From positions 186,001 to 250,000 of the forward strand of contig NZ_FQVX01000004.1 in NCBI RefSeq assembly GCF_900129495.1: a stretch of 64,000 nucleotides of DNA, written 5' to 3'. The position numbers and the translations under genes were made by a program. The DNA comes from Geodermatophilus nigrescens. Lineage in GTDB: Bacteria; Actinomycetota; Actinomycetes; Mycobacteriales; Geodermatophilaceae. The notes under the pieces are model-generated. The model had not been told where the DNA came from. It saw only the letters and a program-made list of their open reading frames with translations, and ran no database searches. Position 1 is the stretch's first letter. Each line of letters starts with the position of its first letter. Positions 24,467 through 34,169 of the stretch are shown in pieces.

Positions 24467-27140
24467 CGCGCACCACCAGCCCGGCGTCGGCGGTCCGGCG
24501 GGCGCGCGCGGCCAGCACCGCGGACACCCCGGCGACCGCCGCCACCCCCGCCGCCACCACGGCGAGCGTGCCCGCCGGCACCGCCAGCACGGGCCCGGGC
24601 AGCACGCCCGGGTCGGGGTCGAGCAGCCGCACCACCAGGGCCGACGCCGGCAGCGCCACCGCGACCGCCACCGCGGCGCCGAGCCCGGCGAGCAGGCCGG
24701 TCTCCAGCGCCACCGCGAGGTCCGCGGACCGCCGCCGCAGCCCGGCCCGCGCCAGCATCACCGCGGCCACCCGGCGCCGCCGCTGCTGGGCCAGGGCGTG
24801 CAGCACCACGCCGAGCAGGCCCAGCGCCCCGGCGGCGAGCCCCACGGCGCGCAGGTACTCCAGCGACCACAGCTGCGCCCGCGCCGCGGGCCGGGCCGGA
24901 AAGGCGCCGGCCGTCGTCACGGTCTCGCGGTCGAAGGCGTGCCCGCCGGCCTCCAGCTCGGGCAGCAGCACCCCGGGCGGGGTGCCGGCCCACACCTGCC
25001 GGTCGAGCAGCTGCACCGGGTCGCGCCCGCTCGCCGCGAGCACGGCCTCCACCGCGCCCCGGTCGGCGACCACCAGCGGCGTCCGCGACGGCTGCCCCGG
25101 GAACGCGGCCACCCGCCCGACCACCTCCAGCGGCAGGGTGTAGGACCGCACCCGGGTGAGCACCAGGTCGGTGCCGGGGGCGCCGAGCGCGTCGTCGGGC
25201 AGCGGGCCGGCGAGCAGCACCGGCACCCGGTCGCCGCGGTAGCCGGCGAGGGCGTCGAGCACGTCGCGCACGGGCCGGTCGGCGAGGCCGTCGTCCCACC
25301 GCAGGACGCCCGCCACCTCGGCGGGGTCGAGGGCCAGCAGGTCGGCGTCGAGGTCGCCGGGGGAGAGCGTCACGCCGGCCTCGGTGGACACCAGGGCCGT
25401 TCCCGCGGGAACGGGTCCGGGCTCGTCGGTGCGCCGCAGCAGCGGGACGACGGTCTCCGCGCCCGCCGCGACCGCCGCCTTCGCGTCCATCGTGCGCTCG
25501 GCCGACCCGGCCAGCGTGGTGGCGTGCACGACCAGGCCGAGCGACACCGCCGTCGTCACCACGACCAGCCGGCTGGTGCCGCTCGCGGCCGCCACCCGGC
25601 GCACCGCCAGGAAGGCCGGGGCGGGCAGCCGCCGCCCGGCGCCCCGGCCGACCCGGGACAGCCCGGCGGTCAGCAGCCCCGCCACGACCGCGGCCACCGG
25701 CAGCGGCAGCAGCAGCGGCAGGACGCCGAGTCCGCCCCCGCCGTCGTCGCCGGCGGCCCCGGTGTCGGCACCCGCCACCGCCGGCACCGCCACGACGGCG
25801 GTGACCGCGGCGGTGACCGCCAGCCAGGGCAGCCGCGCGGGGGCGGGGCGGCCGCCGCGGTCGAGTCGGGCGACGAGCAGCGCGGTGGTGAGCGCGAGGA
25901 CGGCGAGACCGGCCAGGGCGCCGGCGGCGAGGACCGCAGCCGCCGGCGGCAGCGTCCCCGCGGGGAACCGCGGCGCCGGCCCGAACTGCCGCACGAGCAG
26001 CCACCCCGCCGCCGCGCCCGCCGCCGTCCCGGCGAGCACCGGCAGCAGCGCCTCCCGCACCGCCTGCCCGGCCGCCCGCACGGGGGAGCCGCCGCGGGCC
26101 AGCAGCAGGCGCAGCTCGTCCTCCCGTCGCCGCACCCGGTGCCCGGCCCACGCGCCGACCAGCACCAGCGCGGTCAGCCCCGCGCCCGCGCCGACCGCCC
26201 GGACCGGGGAGCGCAGCAGCGCCACGGTGTCGTCGACGGCGACCAGCGCGTCCCCGAGCCCGCTGCGCGGCGTGGGCCGGGCGACGTCCTCCTGCGCGGT
26301 GAGCCGCCCGACCGGGGAGGCGGGGTCGGCGAGCGCGTCGCGGAGGCCGTCGACGCGGGCGAGGACGTCGCGGGCGCCGTCGGTGCCGATGCCGTCGGGC
26401 ACGGCCACCCGCCACTGGAGGAAGAGGTCGACCTGCAGCTCCGTCGCGGTGCCGAGGACGACCTCCCGCGGCGCGAGCAGCACCGGGGGGCGGGGGATCG
26501 GCAGCCCGGTGACCTTCCGGATCCGCGGCACGAACAGCGACGCCTGCTCCGCCCAGTAGGCGGGCAGCGGCGCGACCGGCTCGGCGTAGACGCCGGTCAC
26601 CGGCAGCGACACCGGCAGCCCCTGCGCCGACGTCGCCTCGAGCACCCCGCCGGGCGCGAGGCCGGTGGCCTCCGCGAGCCGCCGCGGGACGGCGACGCCG
26701 TCGCCCGGGCCGCCCGCCACGAAGTCGACCTGCTCCTCCCACCCGGTGCGCGCGAGCAGCTCGAGGCCGGTGAGGCCGCCCGGGCCCTCGGCGAGCAGCG
26801 GCTCGCGCAGCCGGACCTGCAGCCGCGGGTCGGGCAGCCCGGCGGCGGCGACCGCGGCGGTCACGCCCTCGTCGAGCTCGCCGGCCCGGCCGATCCGGGC
26901 GGGGGACGGCGCGCCGCTGGTGGGCACGGTGGTCGTGTCCAGGACGGCGCCGAGGTCCGCCTCGTCGGTGCGGCCGCGCTCCCCGAGCCAGGCGCCCTCC
27001 TCCGCGGCGGCGAGGAACAGCGGTGCCGACACCAGCGCCGCGGCCAGCAGCGCGGCGAGCGCGGCCAGCGCCAGCGCCTGGCCGCCGCCGGGGACGAGCG
27101 CCACCCGGAGCCGCCGCAGCAGGCGCCGGGCCGTCGTCAT
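24456..27140 (-). CDS. FtsX-like ABC permease
   Basis: 894 residues from ATG 27140. An N-terminal membrane helix (about 20-45, with a signal-like start) precedes a large extracytoplasmic domain (about 50-305), followed by clustered helices in the middle (about 310-500), another extracytoplasmic part, and FtsX-type helices at the C-terminus. This doubled MacB/FtsX layout belongs to transporters that move lipids, lipoproteins or peptides, or that transmit force, rather than to classic importers. It is the first gene of a three-gene operon with two ATPases. The substrate is not predictable. Confidence 0.83.
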   Translation of the reverse strand: MTTARRLLRRLRVALVPGGGQALALAALAALLAAALVSAPLFLAAAEEGAWLGERGRTDEADLGAVLDTTTVPTSGAPSPARIGRAGELDEGVTAAVAAAGLPDPRLQVRLREPLLAEGPGGLTGLELLARTGWEEQVDFVAGGPGDGVAVPRRLAEATGLAPGGVLEATSAQGLPVSLPVTGVYAEPVAPLPAYWAEQASLFVPRIRKVTGLPIPRPPVLLAPREVVLGTATELQVDLFLQWRVAVPDGIGTDGARDVLARVDGLRDALADPASPVGRLTAQEDVARPTPRSGLGDALVAVDDTVALLRSPVRAVGAGAGLTALVLVGAWAGHRVRRREDELRLLLARGGSPVRAAGQAVREALLPVLAGTAAGAAAGWLLVRQFGPAPRFPAGTLPPAAAVLAAGALAGLAVLALTTALLVARLDRGGRPAPARLPWLAVTAAVTAVVAVPAVAGADTGAAGDDGGGGLGVLPLLLPLPVAAVVAGLLTAGLSRVGRGAGRRLPAPAFLAVRRVAAASGTSRLVVVTTAVSLGLVVHATTLAGSAERTMDAKAAVAAGAETVVPLLRRTDEPGPVPAGTALVSTEAGVTLSPGDLDADLLALDPAEVAGVLRWDDGLADRPVRDVLDALAGYRGDRVPVLLAGPLPDDALGAPGTDLVLTRVRSYTLPLEVVGRVAAFPGQPSRTPLVVADRGAVEAVLAASGRDPVQLLDRQVWAGTPPGVLLPELEAGGHAFDRETVTTAGAFPARPAARAQLWSLEYLRAVGLAAGALGLLGVVLHALAQQRRRRVAAVMLARAGLRRRSADLAVALETGLLAGLGAAVAVAVALPASALVVRLLDPDPGVLPGPVLAVPAGTLAVVAAGVAAVAGVSAVLAARARRTADAGLVVRGAP
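25397..25414. repeat. dispersed palindrome, 18-bp perfect copy in coding sequence
   Basis: CCGTTCCCGCGGGAACGG inside the FtsX permease gene, where it encodes VPAGT. It shares the 16-bp core with the copies around the DUF222 gene. Confidence 0.8.
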
Positions 27141-27171
27141 GGGCGGACCGTAGTGGCGGACGCCACACCCG

Positions 27172-27209
27172 CGTTCCTCCCGACGCGCCACGGCGTGCCG
27201 GGAGGAACG
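27172..27209 (-). terminator. terminator of the polyketide operon
   Basis: CGTTCCTCCCG and CGGGAGGAACG form an 11-bp perfect stem with a 16-nt loop, 17 bp beyond the monooxygenase stop codon and upstream of the permease start. Confidence 0.65.
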
Positions 27210-27225
27210 GGCGGGGACGGTGGGA

Positions 27226-29739
27226 TCAGAGCGCGTAGACGCCGGCCAGGTGCTCCCGCAGCGTGTCCTCGCGCACCGGCCGGGCGCGGAACCCGACGTG
27301 CCCGTCGGGCCGGACGACGTAGGCCGCCGTCCCCGCGCCGGTGATCCCGTAGGCCGCCCGGAAGCGGCCGTCCGGGTCGCTGAGCACCGGCAGCTCCACC
27401 AGCGGCGGGACGGCGGTGCCCGGCGCCAGCACCAGGTAGGGCCGCACCTGCCCCCGGGTGTCGCGCCGGACCGCCGCGGCCAGCTCCTCCAGCGCGCCGG
27501 TGTCGGCGGTGCCGTCGGCCGAGAGCAGCAGCGTGGCGTGCGTCCCGCGGGTGAGGTCGAAGACCCGCAGGTCGTGCGCGACGCCGAACCGGCGCAGCCC
27601 GGTCACGTCCGGCGCCCGGTGCCCCGGCTCCGGACCGCCGTCGAACCCGTCGCGCGCGCCCGGCCGGCCGGCGTCCTCGCCCACCAGCGGGCTGCCGGCG
27701 TAGTTCATGGTCATCTGCATCTCGAGCAGGAACTGCGCCTTCTCGTCCTCCATGTCCATCTCGTCGGTGAACGCGATGGCCACGGCGCGGTCGACGATCG
27801 CCTTGCCCGCGGGGCGCCGCTCGGCGTCGTAGCTGTCGAGCAGGCCGGGCGAGGCCTCCCCGCGGACGGCCAGCGCCAGCTTCCACGACAGGTTCCACGC
27901 GTCCTGGATGCCGGTGTTCATGCCCTGCCCGCCGGCCGGCGGGTGCAGGTGCGCGGCGTCGCCGGCCACGAACACCCGGCCCTCGCGGTACCGGTCGACG
28001 ATGCCGTGCTTGATCCGGAAGATCGACGACCAGCGCAGGTTGCTCGCCGTCGTCCCGGCCGGACCGAGGTCGTCGATCGCGGCCTGGATGTCGGCCAGCC
28101 CCGGCGGGTCGTACTCCTTCCAGAACCCGGGCGGGACGACGCCGGTGCCGATCGTGTCCTGGAGCCGCTTGGGCGCCAGCGTGGCCACCCGGTAGCGGTT
28201 GCGGCCGCGCAGCGGGACGCAGACCAGCATCCCGGTGAAGTCGCCGTCGTCCTCGATGCGCACCCAGCGCACCAGGTGCCCGGGCGGCATCTCCCAGTCG
28301 ACGTCGACGTCGCCGAGCATGAACAGCTGCGGGAACATCGACAGCCCGCCCTCGAAGCGCAGCCCGAGCTGGGCGCGCACCGCGCTCGACGCGCCGTCGG
28401 CCCCGACCAGGTACGCCGCGCGCGCCGCCTCGACGTCGCCGGAGGAGTGGGTGAGCGTCGCGGTGACGCCCTCGTCGTCCTGGGTGAAGCCGGTGAGCTC
28501 GACCCCGCGCTCGACCTCGACGCCGAGCGAGCGCAGCCGGCCGGTGAGGATGCGCTCGGTCTCGTACTGGGGGAGGCCGAGGTGGGCGTAGGGCAGCTCC
28601 TCCAGCCCCGACCAGTCCACCTGGTGGGTCCGCTTCCCGTTGACGAACACCGTCTGGCCGTAGAGCCAGCTGCCGGCGTCCATCGCCTCGGTGACGACGC
28701 CCTGGTCCTCCCAGATCTCCATCGTCCGGCAGTGGATGCCGATCGCCTTGTCCGCCTGGGTGGAGGCCTCCGGCCGCTTGTCGACGACGCGGACGGCGAC
28801 GCCGCGGCGGGCCAGCTCGATGCCGGCGGTCAGCCCGGCCGGGCCGGCGCCGACGACCAGCACCTCCGACGCCGCGCGGGTGCGGGCGGCCGGGGGCGCC
28901 GGCACGGGGGAGGGCAGCGAGCCGAGGTCGATCGGCGCGGTGACCGGCTCGGACACCGCCGCCCGCGGGGCGGGCACCTCGGCCGGGGCCTCCACCGGAG
29001 CCGGAGCCGCCGCCGGGGCCGCGGGCACCGCCGGGGCGGGAGCGGGAGCCGGGACCGGGGGCGCGGCGGCGGCCCGGATCCCGCGCACGCCGGCCTCCTG
29101 CGGGCGGAACCGGATCTCGTAGAGCTTGCGCTGGAAGAACACCGACAGCCAGCGGATCAGCGGCCCGCTCTGGTCGGCGTGGGAGGGGTCCTCCACCCAG
29201 TTGCGGAAGTCCTCGTCGGACTCCCACTCGGCGAAGATGTGGTAGAGGTCGGAGTCGGGCTCGCGGAGCAGCTCCTCGCGGATCAGGCCCTTCGTCCCGC
29301 GCAGCCGGTCGGTGACGATGGCGTAGGCCCGCTCGAACGCCTCCTCCTCGCCGGGCGCCACCTTCGTGCTGATGTCCACCCGCACGTGCGAGGCCTGCTC
29401 GCCGCCGGTGATCCCGTAGAGCACCTCGAACGTGCTGCGGTCGGCGTCCTCGCGCAGGTCGCGCAGTGCGGCGGTGAGCGTCTCCCGGGCCTCCGACCGG
29501 CCGAAGCCGTCCACCGCCGCCCGGTCGGCCCAGTCGGCGGCGACGAGGAACGTGCGCGGGTCGGCGGCGTCGCGCAGCAGCTCCTGCCGCACGTTGCCCG
29601 GCACGGTCGCGATCTGCGCCGCCGCCTCCCGCCACGCCTCCTCGAACGCCTGCTCGCAGCCCTCCCGCACGCGCATCCGCAGCAGGGTGCGCACCGCGCC
29701 GTCGTGCGTGGTGGCCGGCCGCTCCTCCAGGGTCGTCAT
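27226..29739 (-). CDS. ABM-ABM-FAD monooxygenase fusion (polyketide hydroxylase)
   Basis: 837 residues from ATG 29739 (GGGAGGA 8 bases upstream; ATGA overlap with the chain-length factor). Two antibiotic-biosynthesis-monooxygenase (ABM) domains (about 15-105 and 115-205) are joined by a Pro/Ala linker (about 215-295) to a PHBH-type FAD hydroxylase (about 300-690: VVGAGPAGL, VGADGASS, VFVAGDAAHLHPP) and a thioredoxin-like tail (about 700-837). In whiE-type clusters ABM-like and FAD-hydroxylase proteins are separate genes (ORFI and ORFVIII types); here they are one chain. Expected to oxidise the cyclised polyketide. Confidence 0.88.
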   Translation of the reverse strand: MTTLEERPATTHDGAVRTLLRMRVREGCEQAFEEAWREAAAQIATVPGNVRQELLRDAADPRTFLVAADWADRAAVDGFGRSEARETLTAALRDLREDADRSTFEVLYGITGGEQASHVRVDISTKVAPGEEEAFERAYAIVTDRLRGTKGLIREELLREPDSDLYHIFAEWESDEDFRNWVEDPSHADQSGPLIRWLSVFFQRKLYEIRFRPQEAGVRGIRAAAAPPVPAPAPAPAVPAAPAAAPAPVEAPAEVPAPRAAVSEPVTAPIDLGSLPSPVPAPPAARTRAASEVLVVGAGPAGLTAGIELARRGVAVRVVDKRPEASTQADKAIGIHCRTMEIWEDQGVVTEAMDAGSWLYGQTVFVNGKRTHQVDWSGLEELPYAHLGLPQYETERILTGRLRSLGVEVERGVELTGFTQDDEGVTATLTHSSGDVEAARAAYLVGADGASSAVRAQLGLRFEGGLSMFPQLFMLGDVDVDWEMPPGHLVRWVRIEDDGDFTGMLVCVPLRGRNRYRVATLAPKRLQDTIGTGVVPPGFWKEYDPPGLADIQAAIDDLGPAGTTASNLRWSSIFRIKHGIVDRYREGRVFVAGDAAHLHPPAGGQGMNTGIQDAWNLSWKLALAVRGEASPGLLDSYDAERRPAGKAIVDRAVAIAFTDEMDMEDEKAQFLLEMQMTMNYAGSPLVGEDAGRPGARDGFDGGPEPGHRAPDVTGLRRFGVAHDLRVFDLTRGTHATLLLSADGTADTGALEELAAAVRRDTRGQVRPYLVLAPGTAVPPLVELPVLSDPDGRFRAAYGITGAGTAAYVVRPDGHVGFRARPVREDTLREHLAGVYAL

Positions 29740-30980
29740 GACGTGGGTCCTCCCGCGGGTCGGCGCAGCACCAGGCTGCTGTTGAAGCCGCCGGCGCCCC
29801 GCGCGAGGACGACGACGGTGGACAGGTCCCGCACGCGCCCGGCGGTGACCAGGTCGACCCCGGCCGGCGCCTCGACCGGGTCTGTGAGGAAGGCGGTGCC
29901 GGGCACGATCCCGTCCCGCATCGCGAGCAGCGCCGTCGCGACGTCGAGCGCCGACCCGCCGGCCATCAGCCGCCCGGTGAACGACGACGGCGCGGTCACC
30001 GGCACCGGGGTCGTGCGCCCGCCGAACACCGCGCCGAGCGCCTCGAGCTCGAGCCGGTCGAGCTCCGGCACGCCGGCACCGTCGGCCATGACCAGGTCCA
30101 CCTCGTCCGGCGAGACGCCGGCGTCGGCCAGCGACAGCCGGATCGCCCGCGCGTACTGGACGGCGTCGGGAGCCGGGTCCTCGTGGTGGTGGGCGTCGTG
30201 CGTGGCCGCGTAGCCGGCCACCTCGCCCCACACCTTCGTCGCCCCGCGGGCGGCGGCCGCCCCGGGCTCCTCCAGCAGCAGGATCGCCCCGCCCTCGCCG
30301 ACGACGTGCCCGTCGGCCCGCCGGTCGAAGGGCAGGTAGGCGTCCTCGGGGCGCTGCGCCGACGACAGGCGCCCGCCGGTGGCCTGGCAGAGCACCGCGT
30401 ACGGGCACAGCCCCGCCTCGGTGCCGCCGACCAGCACCGCGGGCGTGCCGCGGCGGGCCACCCGCCGGGCCCAGCCGATGCTGTCCAGCCCTCCGGCGCC
30501 CTCGCTGACGACGACGCCGGAGGGCCCCTTGAACCCGTCGCGGATGGACACCTGTCCGGTCGAGGCCGCGTAGAACCAGGCGATCGACTGGTAGGCGCCC
30601 ACCGACCGCGGCCCCTTCGCCCACAGCCCCTGGATCTCGTGCTGGCTGAACTCGTTGCCGCCCGAGCCCGAGGCCAGGAACACCGACGTCGCGTAGACGT
30701 CCTCCGGCGCGGTGTAGCCGGCGTCCTCGGCGGCCAGCGTGGCGGCGGCCAGGGACATCCACGTCCACCGGTCGGTCTGCACCATGAGCTGCGGCGACAC
30801 GTGGTCGGCCGGGACGAAGTCGCGCACCTGCCCGGCCAGCGGGACGCCGTAGCGCCCGGAGTCGAAGCCCTCGACCGGCCGGATCGCCGGCTCCCCGCGG
30901 ACCAGCGACGCCCAGTGCTCCTCGACGCCGACCCCGGTGGGGGCGACGACGCCGATCCCGGTGACCAGCAGCCCCGTCAC
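29736..30980 (-). CDS. type II polyketide chain-length factor (KS-beta)
   Basis: 414 residues, ketosynthase fold, GTGA overlap with KS-alpha. The catalytic Cys is absent, as expected for KS-beta. The position where chain-length factors usually carry Gln reads Gly161 (SEGAGGLDS). The protein pairs with KS-alpha to form the minimal synthase and fix chain length. The other KS triad positions are also not conserved (for example '[14 protein letters not shown]' instead of NAHGSGT). Confidence 0.92.
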   Translation of the reverse strand: MTGLLVTGIGVVAPTGVGVEEHWASLVRGEPAIRPVEGFDSGRYGVPLAGQVRDFVPADHVSPQLMVQTDRWTWMSLAAATLAAEDAGYTAPEDVYATSVFLASGSGGNEFSQHEIQGLWAKGPRSVGAYQSIAWFYAASTGQVSIRDGFKGPSGVVVSEGAGGLDSIGWARRVARRGTPAVLVGGTEAGLCPYAVLCQATGGRLSSAQRPEDAYLPFDRRADGHVVGEGGAILLLEEPGAAAARGATKVWGEVAGYAATHDAHHHEDPAPDAVQYARAIRLSLADAGVSPDEVDLVMADGAGVPELDRLELEALGAVFGGRTTPVPVTAPSSFTGRLMAGGSALDVATALLAMRDGIVPGTAFLTDPVEAPAGVDLVTAGRVRDLSTVVVLARGAGGFNSSLVLRRPAGGPTS

Positions 30981-32263
30981 GACTCCCTCCGCGTGGGTGC
31001 GGCCAGCACGATCGCCGACTGGAACCCGCCGAACCCGCTGCCCACCGAGATGGCGACGTCGACCTTCTGCTCGCGGGCCGTCCGCGGCACGTAGTCGAGG
31101 TCGCACTCGGGGTCGGGCACCTCGTAGTTCGCCGTCGGCGGCAGCACGCCGCGCTGCACCGCGAGCGCCGTGGCGGCCACCTCGATCGCCCCGATCGCGC
31201 CGAGCGAGTGCCCGACCATCGACTTGATCGAGCTCATCGCCACCCGTCCGGCGGCCGGGCCGAGGCTCTTCTTCACCGCCGCCGTCTCGTGCCGGTCGTT
31301 CTGCTTGGTGCCCGAGCCGTGCGCGTTGACGTAGCCGACCTCGTCGGGGTCGGTGCGGCCCTGGCCGAGCGCGACGGTGATCGCCTCGGCCATCTCGGTA
31401 CCGTCGGGCTTGAGGCCGGTCATGTGGAAGGCGTTGCAGCGGTTGGCGTAGCCGGTGACCTCGCAGTACACCTCCGCGCCGCGCGCGCGGGCGCGGCCGA
31501 GCTCCTCGAGCACCAGCACCGCCGCGCCCTCGCCCATGACGAACCCGTTGCGCCGCGCGTCGAACGGCTTGGACGCGTGCTCGGGGTCGTCGTTGCTGTC
31601 GGTGGTGGCCCGGATGGTGTCGAAGCAGGCCATCGAGATCGGCGAGATCGGGGCGTCGCTGGCCCCGGCGATCACGACGTCGGCGTCGCCGTCCTCCACC
31701 AGCTGCGCGCCGTAGCCGACGGCGTCGATGCCCGACGTGCAGCCGGTGGACACCACGGTCGCGGGCCCGTGCGCGCCGAAGCGCACCGCGAGCTCCGTCG
31801 CGCCGCAGCTCGGCACCAGCGCGGAGGCGAGGAACCGGGAGGCGTAGCGGGGGTCGACCTCCCACAGCCGGCCGGTGTCGCTGACCGACACGTACTCCTG
31901 CTCCAGCCGCATCGTCGCCCCGACGGCGCTGCCCAGCGTCACGCCGACCCGGTCGGGGTCGGGCCCGCCGTCGGCACCGAACGCCAGCCCGCTGTCGGCC
32001 ACCGCCTCGTCGGCGGCGACCATCGCCATCTGCACGAAGCGGTCGGTGCGGAACACCTCCTGGGCGGTGAGCCCCAGCCTGCGCCCGTCGAAGTCGACCT
32101 CCGCGGCCACCTGCGAGCGGAAGCGCGCCGGGTCGAAGAAGGTGATGCGGCGGGTCGCCGTCCGGCCCGCGGTGATCATGTCCCAGAAGCCCTCGCGGCC
32201 CATCGACCCGGGGGCGACCACCCCGATCCCGGTGACGACGACCCGCCGCCGGCCGGTGCTCAC
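30977..32263 (-). CDS. type II polyketide ketosynthase alpha (KS-alpha)
   Basis: 428 residues. The condensing-enzyme triad is complete: Cys175 (STGCTSG), His315 ([11 protein letters not shown]) and His352 (VGHSLGAIG), with Lys347. It catalyses decarboxylative Claisen condensation of malonyl-ACP units together with the chain-length factor encoded by the next gene (GTGA overlap). GTG 32263 itself overlaps the cupin stop. It resembles WhiE ORFIII/spore-pigment ketosynthases in layout and neighbourhood; the product cannot be read directly. Confidence 0.95.
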   Translation of the reverse strand: MSTGRRRVVVTGIGVVAPGSMGREGFWDMITAGRTATRRITFFDPARFRSQVAAEVDFDGRRLGLTAQEVFRTDRFVQMAMVAADEAVADSGLAFGADGGPDPDRVGVTLGSAVGATMRLEQEYVSVSDTGRLWEVDPRYASRFLASALVPSCGATELAVRFGAHGPATVVSTGCTSGIDAVGYGAQLVEDGDADVVIAGASDAPISPISMACFDTIRATTDSNDDPEHASKPFDARRNGFVMGEGAAVLVLEELGRARARGAEVYCEVTGYANRCNAFHMTGLKPDGTEMAEAITVALGQGRTDPDEVGYVNAHGSGTKQNDRHETAAVKKSLGPAAGRVAMSSIKSMVGHSLGAIGAIEVAATALAVQRGVLPPTANYEVPDPECDLDYVPRTAREQKVDVAISVGSGFGGFQSAIVLAAPTRRES

Positions 32264-32685
32264 CGCACGCCCGGCGGCAGCTCGGTGTCCACGTGGCCGA
32301 GCTCGGGCCTCGGCGCGAGCGGGCCGCAGAGGAAGACGAACTCGGCCGTCGTCGCGGAGTCGTTCTCGATCCGGTGCCGCACCCCGATCGGGATGTGCAC
32401 CGCCGACTCCGCGACCAGCCGCCGCGGCTCGCCGTCGAGGGTGACCAGGACGTCACCCGCCTGGCAGTAGAGGAACTCCTCCGAGTAGGGGTGCCAGTGC
32501 TCGGTCACCACCTCGCCGGGCTGCAGGGTCAGCGTCCCCATGAAGCCGGCGGTGGAGCCGACGCTGGCCGGGGACAGCAGCACGCGGATGTCCCCGCCGC
32601 GCCGGCGGTTGGGCGGAGTGTCGGCGCGGGAGACGGTGGGGCCGCACCGCGTCGGCGTGGCCGGCGCGTGCTGGATGGTCGTCAT
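32260..32685 (-). CDS. polyketide-associated cupin (WhiE ORFII/TcmJ-like)
   Basis: 141 residues with one cupin barrel: '[30 protein letters not shown]' supplies the His-x-His and Glu metal ligands and '[10 protein letters not shown]' the last His. Small cupins of this kind accompany KS-alpha in whiE, tcm and cur-type clusters and help set the cyclisation or oxidation outcome. ATG 32685 has GAGGAG 4 bases upstream. Confidence 0.85.
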   Translation of the reverse strand: MTTIQHAPATPTRCGPTVSRADTPPNRRRGGDIRVLLSPASVGSTAGFMGTLTLQPGEVVTEHWHPYSEEFLYCQAGDVLVTLDGEPRRLVAESAVHIPIGVRHRIENDSATTAEFVFLCGPLAPRPELGHVDTELPPGVR

Positions 32686-32697
32686 GGTTCTCCTCGG

Positions 32698-33651
32698 TCA
32701 GGTCACGGAGCCCGCGAGCGCGGGACCGGGCACGGCGGCGGGGGCGGGCGGGAGGGGCCCGCTCACCAGACGGACGGGCAGCCCCGGGACGGTCTGGGCC
32801 GCCCACGGGCCGACCAGCGGCTCGGCGCCGATCTCGAGCAGCGCCGTCGCGCCCGTGCGGGCGAGCGCGTGCGCGGTGGCCTCCCACAGCACCGGCGCGG
32901 TGAGGTGGCGGCGCAGGGCCGCGGCCAGCCGGTCCGGGTCGCGGGTGGGCACGGGGTCGGCGTTGGGGACGACGGGCAGGGCGGGAGCCGACCAGTCGAG
33001 GTCGGCGAGCGCGGCGGCGAGGTGGTCGGCCACCGGGCGGACCAGCGCCCCGTGGCACGGCGCCCGGCCGGGCATCCGCACCAGCTCCAGCCCCGCCGCG
33101 CGGACCAGCTCGCCGGCGTGCGCGAGCTCGGCCCGCCCGCCGGCGAGCACCGCCCGCTCCGGCGCGTCGAGGGCGGCGATGCACAGCGGCCCGCCGGCCC
33201 CGGCGACCGCGACGGCGGCCGCCGCGATCGCCGCGGCACCCGGGCCGAGGACCGCGGCCTGCCCGGCACAGGAGGGCCGCGGGGCCAGCGAGAGGAGCTC
33301 GGCGCGCCAGTGCACCAGCTCCACCACCTGCTCCAGCGGCAGGGCGCCGGCGGCGGCGAGCGCGGCGAACTCGCCGACGCCGTGACCGGCCACCGCGACG
33401 GGCTCGAGGCCCCGGGCGGTGAGGCTGCGGAAGCCGGCGACCCCGGCCACGACCACCTCGAGGTGGGCCGCGACGGGGTCCGGTGCGGTCGCGGGGTCCC
33501 GCCACCAGGCGGCGACGTCGCGGCCGACGACGGCGTCGACCCCGGCCACGGTGGCCGCGGCCACCGGGTCGGCCAGCCACGGGTCGACCATCCCGGGCCG
33601 GGAGCCGTCCTCGCCGGGGAGGACGACGGCCGGACCCCGCGCCGCGGTCAC
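32698..33651 (-). CDS. degenerate malonyl-CoA:ACP acyltransferase-like protein
   Basis: 317 residues with the FabD/acyltransferase fold, but the active-site pieces are altered. The nucleophile motif GHSxG reads GHGVGEF (Gly91 instead of Ser), and the N-terminal PGQGSQ oxyanion motif reads PGEDGS (about 12-17). The His-bearing segment survives (MPGRAPCHG). Hence a catalytically dead or repurposed acyltransferase. It lies between aromatase and cupin genes, with a GTGA overlap to the aromatase, so it is kept under operon control. Possibly a structural partner or carrier-protein binder. Confidence 0.8.
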   Translation of the reverse strand: MTAARGPAVVLPGEDGSRPGMVDPWLADPVAAATVAGVDAVVGRDVAAWWRDPATAPDPVAAHLEVVVAGVAGFRSLTARGLEPVAVAGHGVGEFAALAAAGALPLEQVVELVHWRAELLSLAPRPSCAGQAAVLGPGAAAIAAAAVAVAGAGGPLCIAALDAPERAVLAGGRAELAHAGELVRAAGLELVRMPGRAPCHGALVRPVADHLAAALADLDWSAPALPVVPNADPVPTRDPDRLAAALRRHLTAPVLWEATAHALARTGATALLEIGAEPLVGPWAAQTVPGLPVRLVSGPLPPAPAAVPGPALAGSVT

Positions 33652-34160
33652 CCCTCGGCCCCGCGCGCGGTGCCGCTCGAGGTGGCGGCGGCCGCCTCCA
33701 CCTTCTGCTTGATGACCGACATCTGGACCTTGCTGTTGGCGTCGATCCGGCGGGTCATGCCCTCGGTGTCGACCGGCGCCTCCGGCCGCATCCGGAAGTC
33801 CTGCACCCAGCGCATCCGGGTGCCGTCGCCCTCGGGCGTGTAGGTCCAGTGGATGTCCATGTGCTCGAACGGGCCCGGCTCCACGCGGCGGGCGCGCACC
33901 TCGCGCGCGGCCGGGTCGAGGGTCCGCTCGGACACCCAGCTCCACGTCCGCCCCGACTCGTCGGGGTGCATCGTCAGCCGGAACCGGAACCAGGTGTCGG
34001 TGGACTCCAGGATCTCCACCGAGCGGTACTCGGTGAACAGGTCCGGCCACGACGCGAGGTCGTTGGTCATGGCCCAGACGTGGTCGATGCCGGCGTCGAT
34101 GACGATCTCGTTGTCGGTGTGCCCGACGGTGAGGGTCTGCCGGTTGTCGGTGGTGGTCAT
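33648..34160 (-). CDS. polyketide aromatase/cyclase (SRPBCC, TcmN/WhiE ORFVI-like)
   Basis: 170 residues with a START/SRPBCC fold: 'NEIVIDAGIDHVWAMTNDLASWPDLFTEY', 'ERTLDPAAREVRARRVEPGPFEHMDIHWTYTPEGDGTRMRWVQDF'. Single-domain aromatase/cyclases of this type direct first-ring closure and aromatisation of the nascent poly-beta-ketone on the ACP. The short Ala/Ser-rich tail is not conserved. It starts 9 bp after the ACP stop and overlaps the next gene by GTGA. Confidence 0.92.
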   Translation of the reverse strand: MTTTDNRQTLTVGHTDNEIVIDAGIDHVWAMTNDLASWPDLFTEYRSVEILESTDTWFRFRLTMHPDESGRTWSWVSERTLDPAAREVRARRVEPGPFEHMDIHWTYTPEGDGTRMRWVQDFRMRPEAPVDTEGMTRRIDANSKVQMSVIKQKVEAAAATSSGTARGAEG

Positions 34161-34169
34161 CGCGGGCGC

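Noticed and set aside
24798..27344. 848-codon plus-strand frame opposite the FtsX permease
   Set aside because: It lies antisense to a gene with clear membrane topology and ABC context, has Q/H/R-rich composition and no ribosome binding site.
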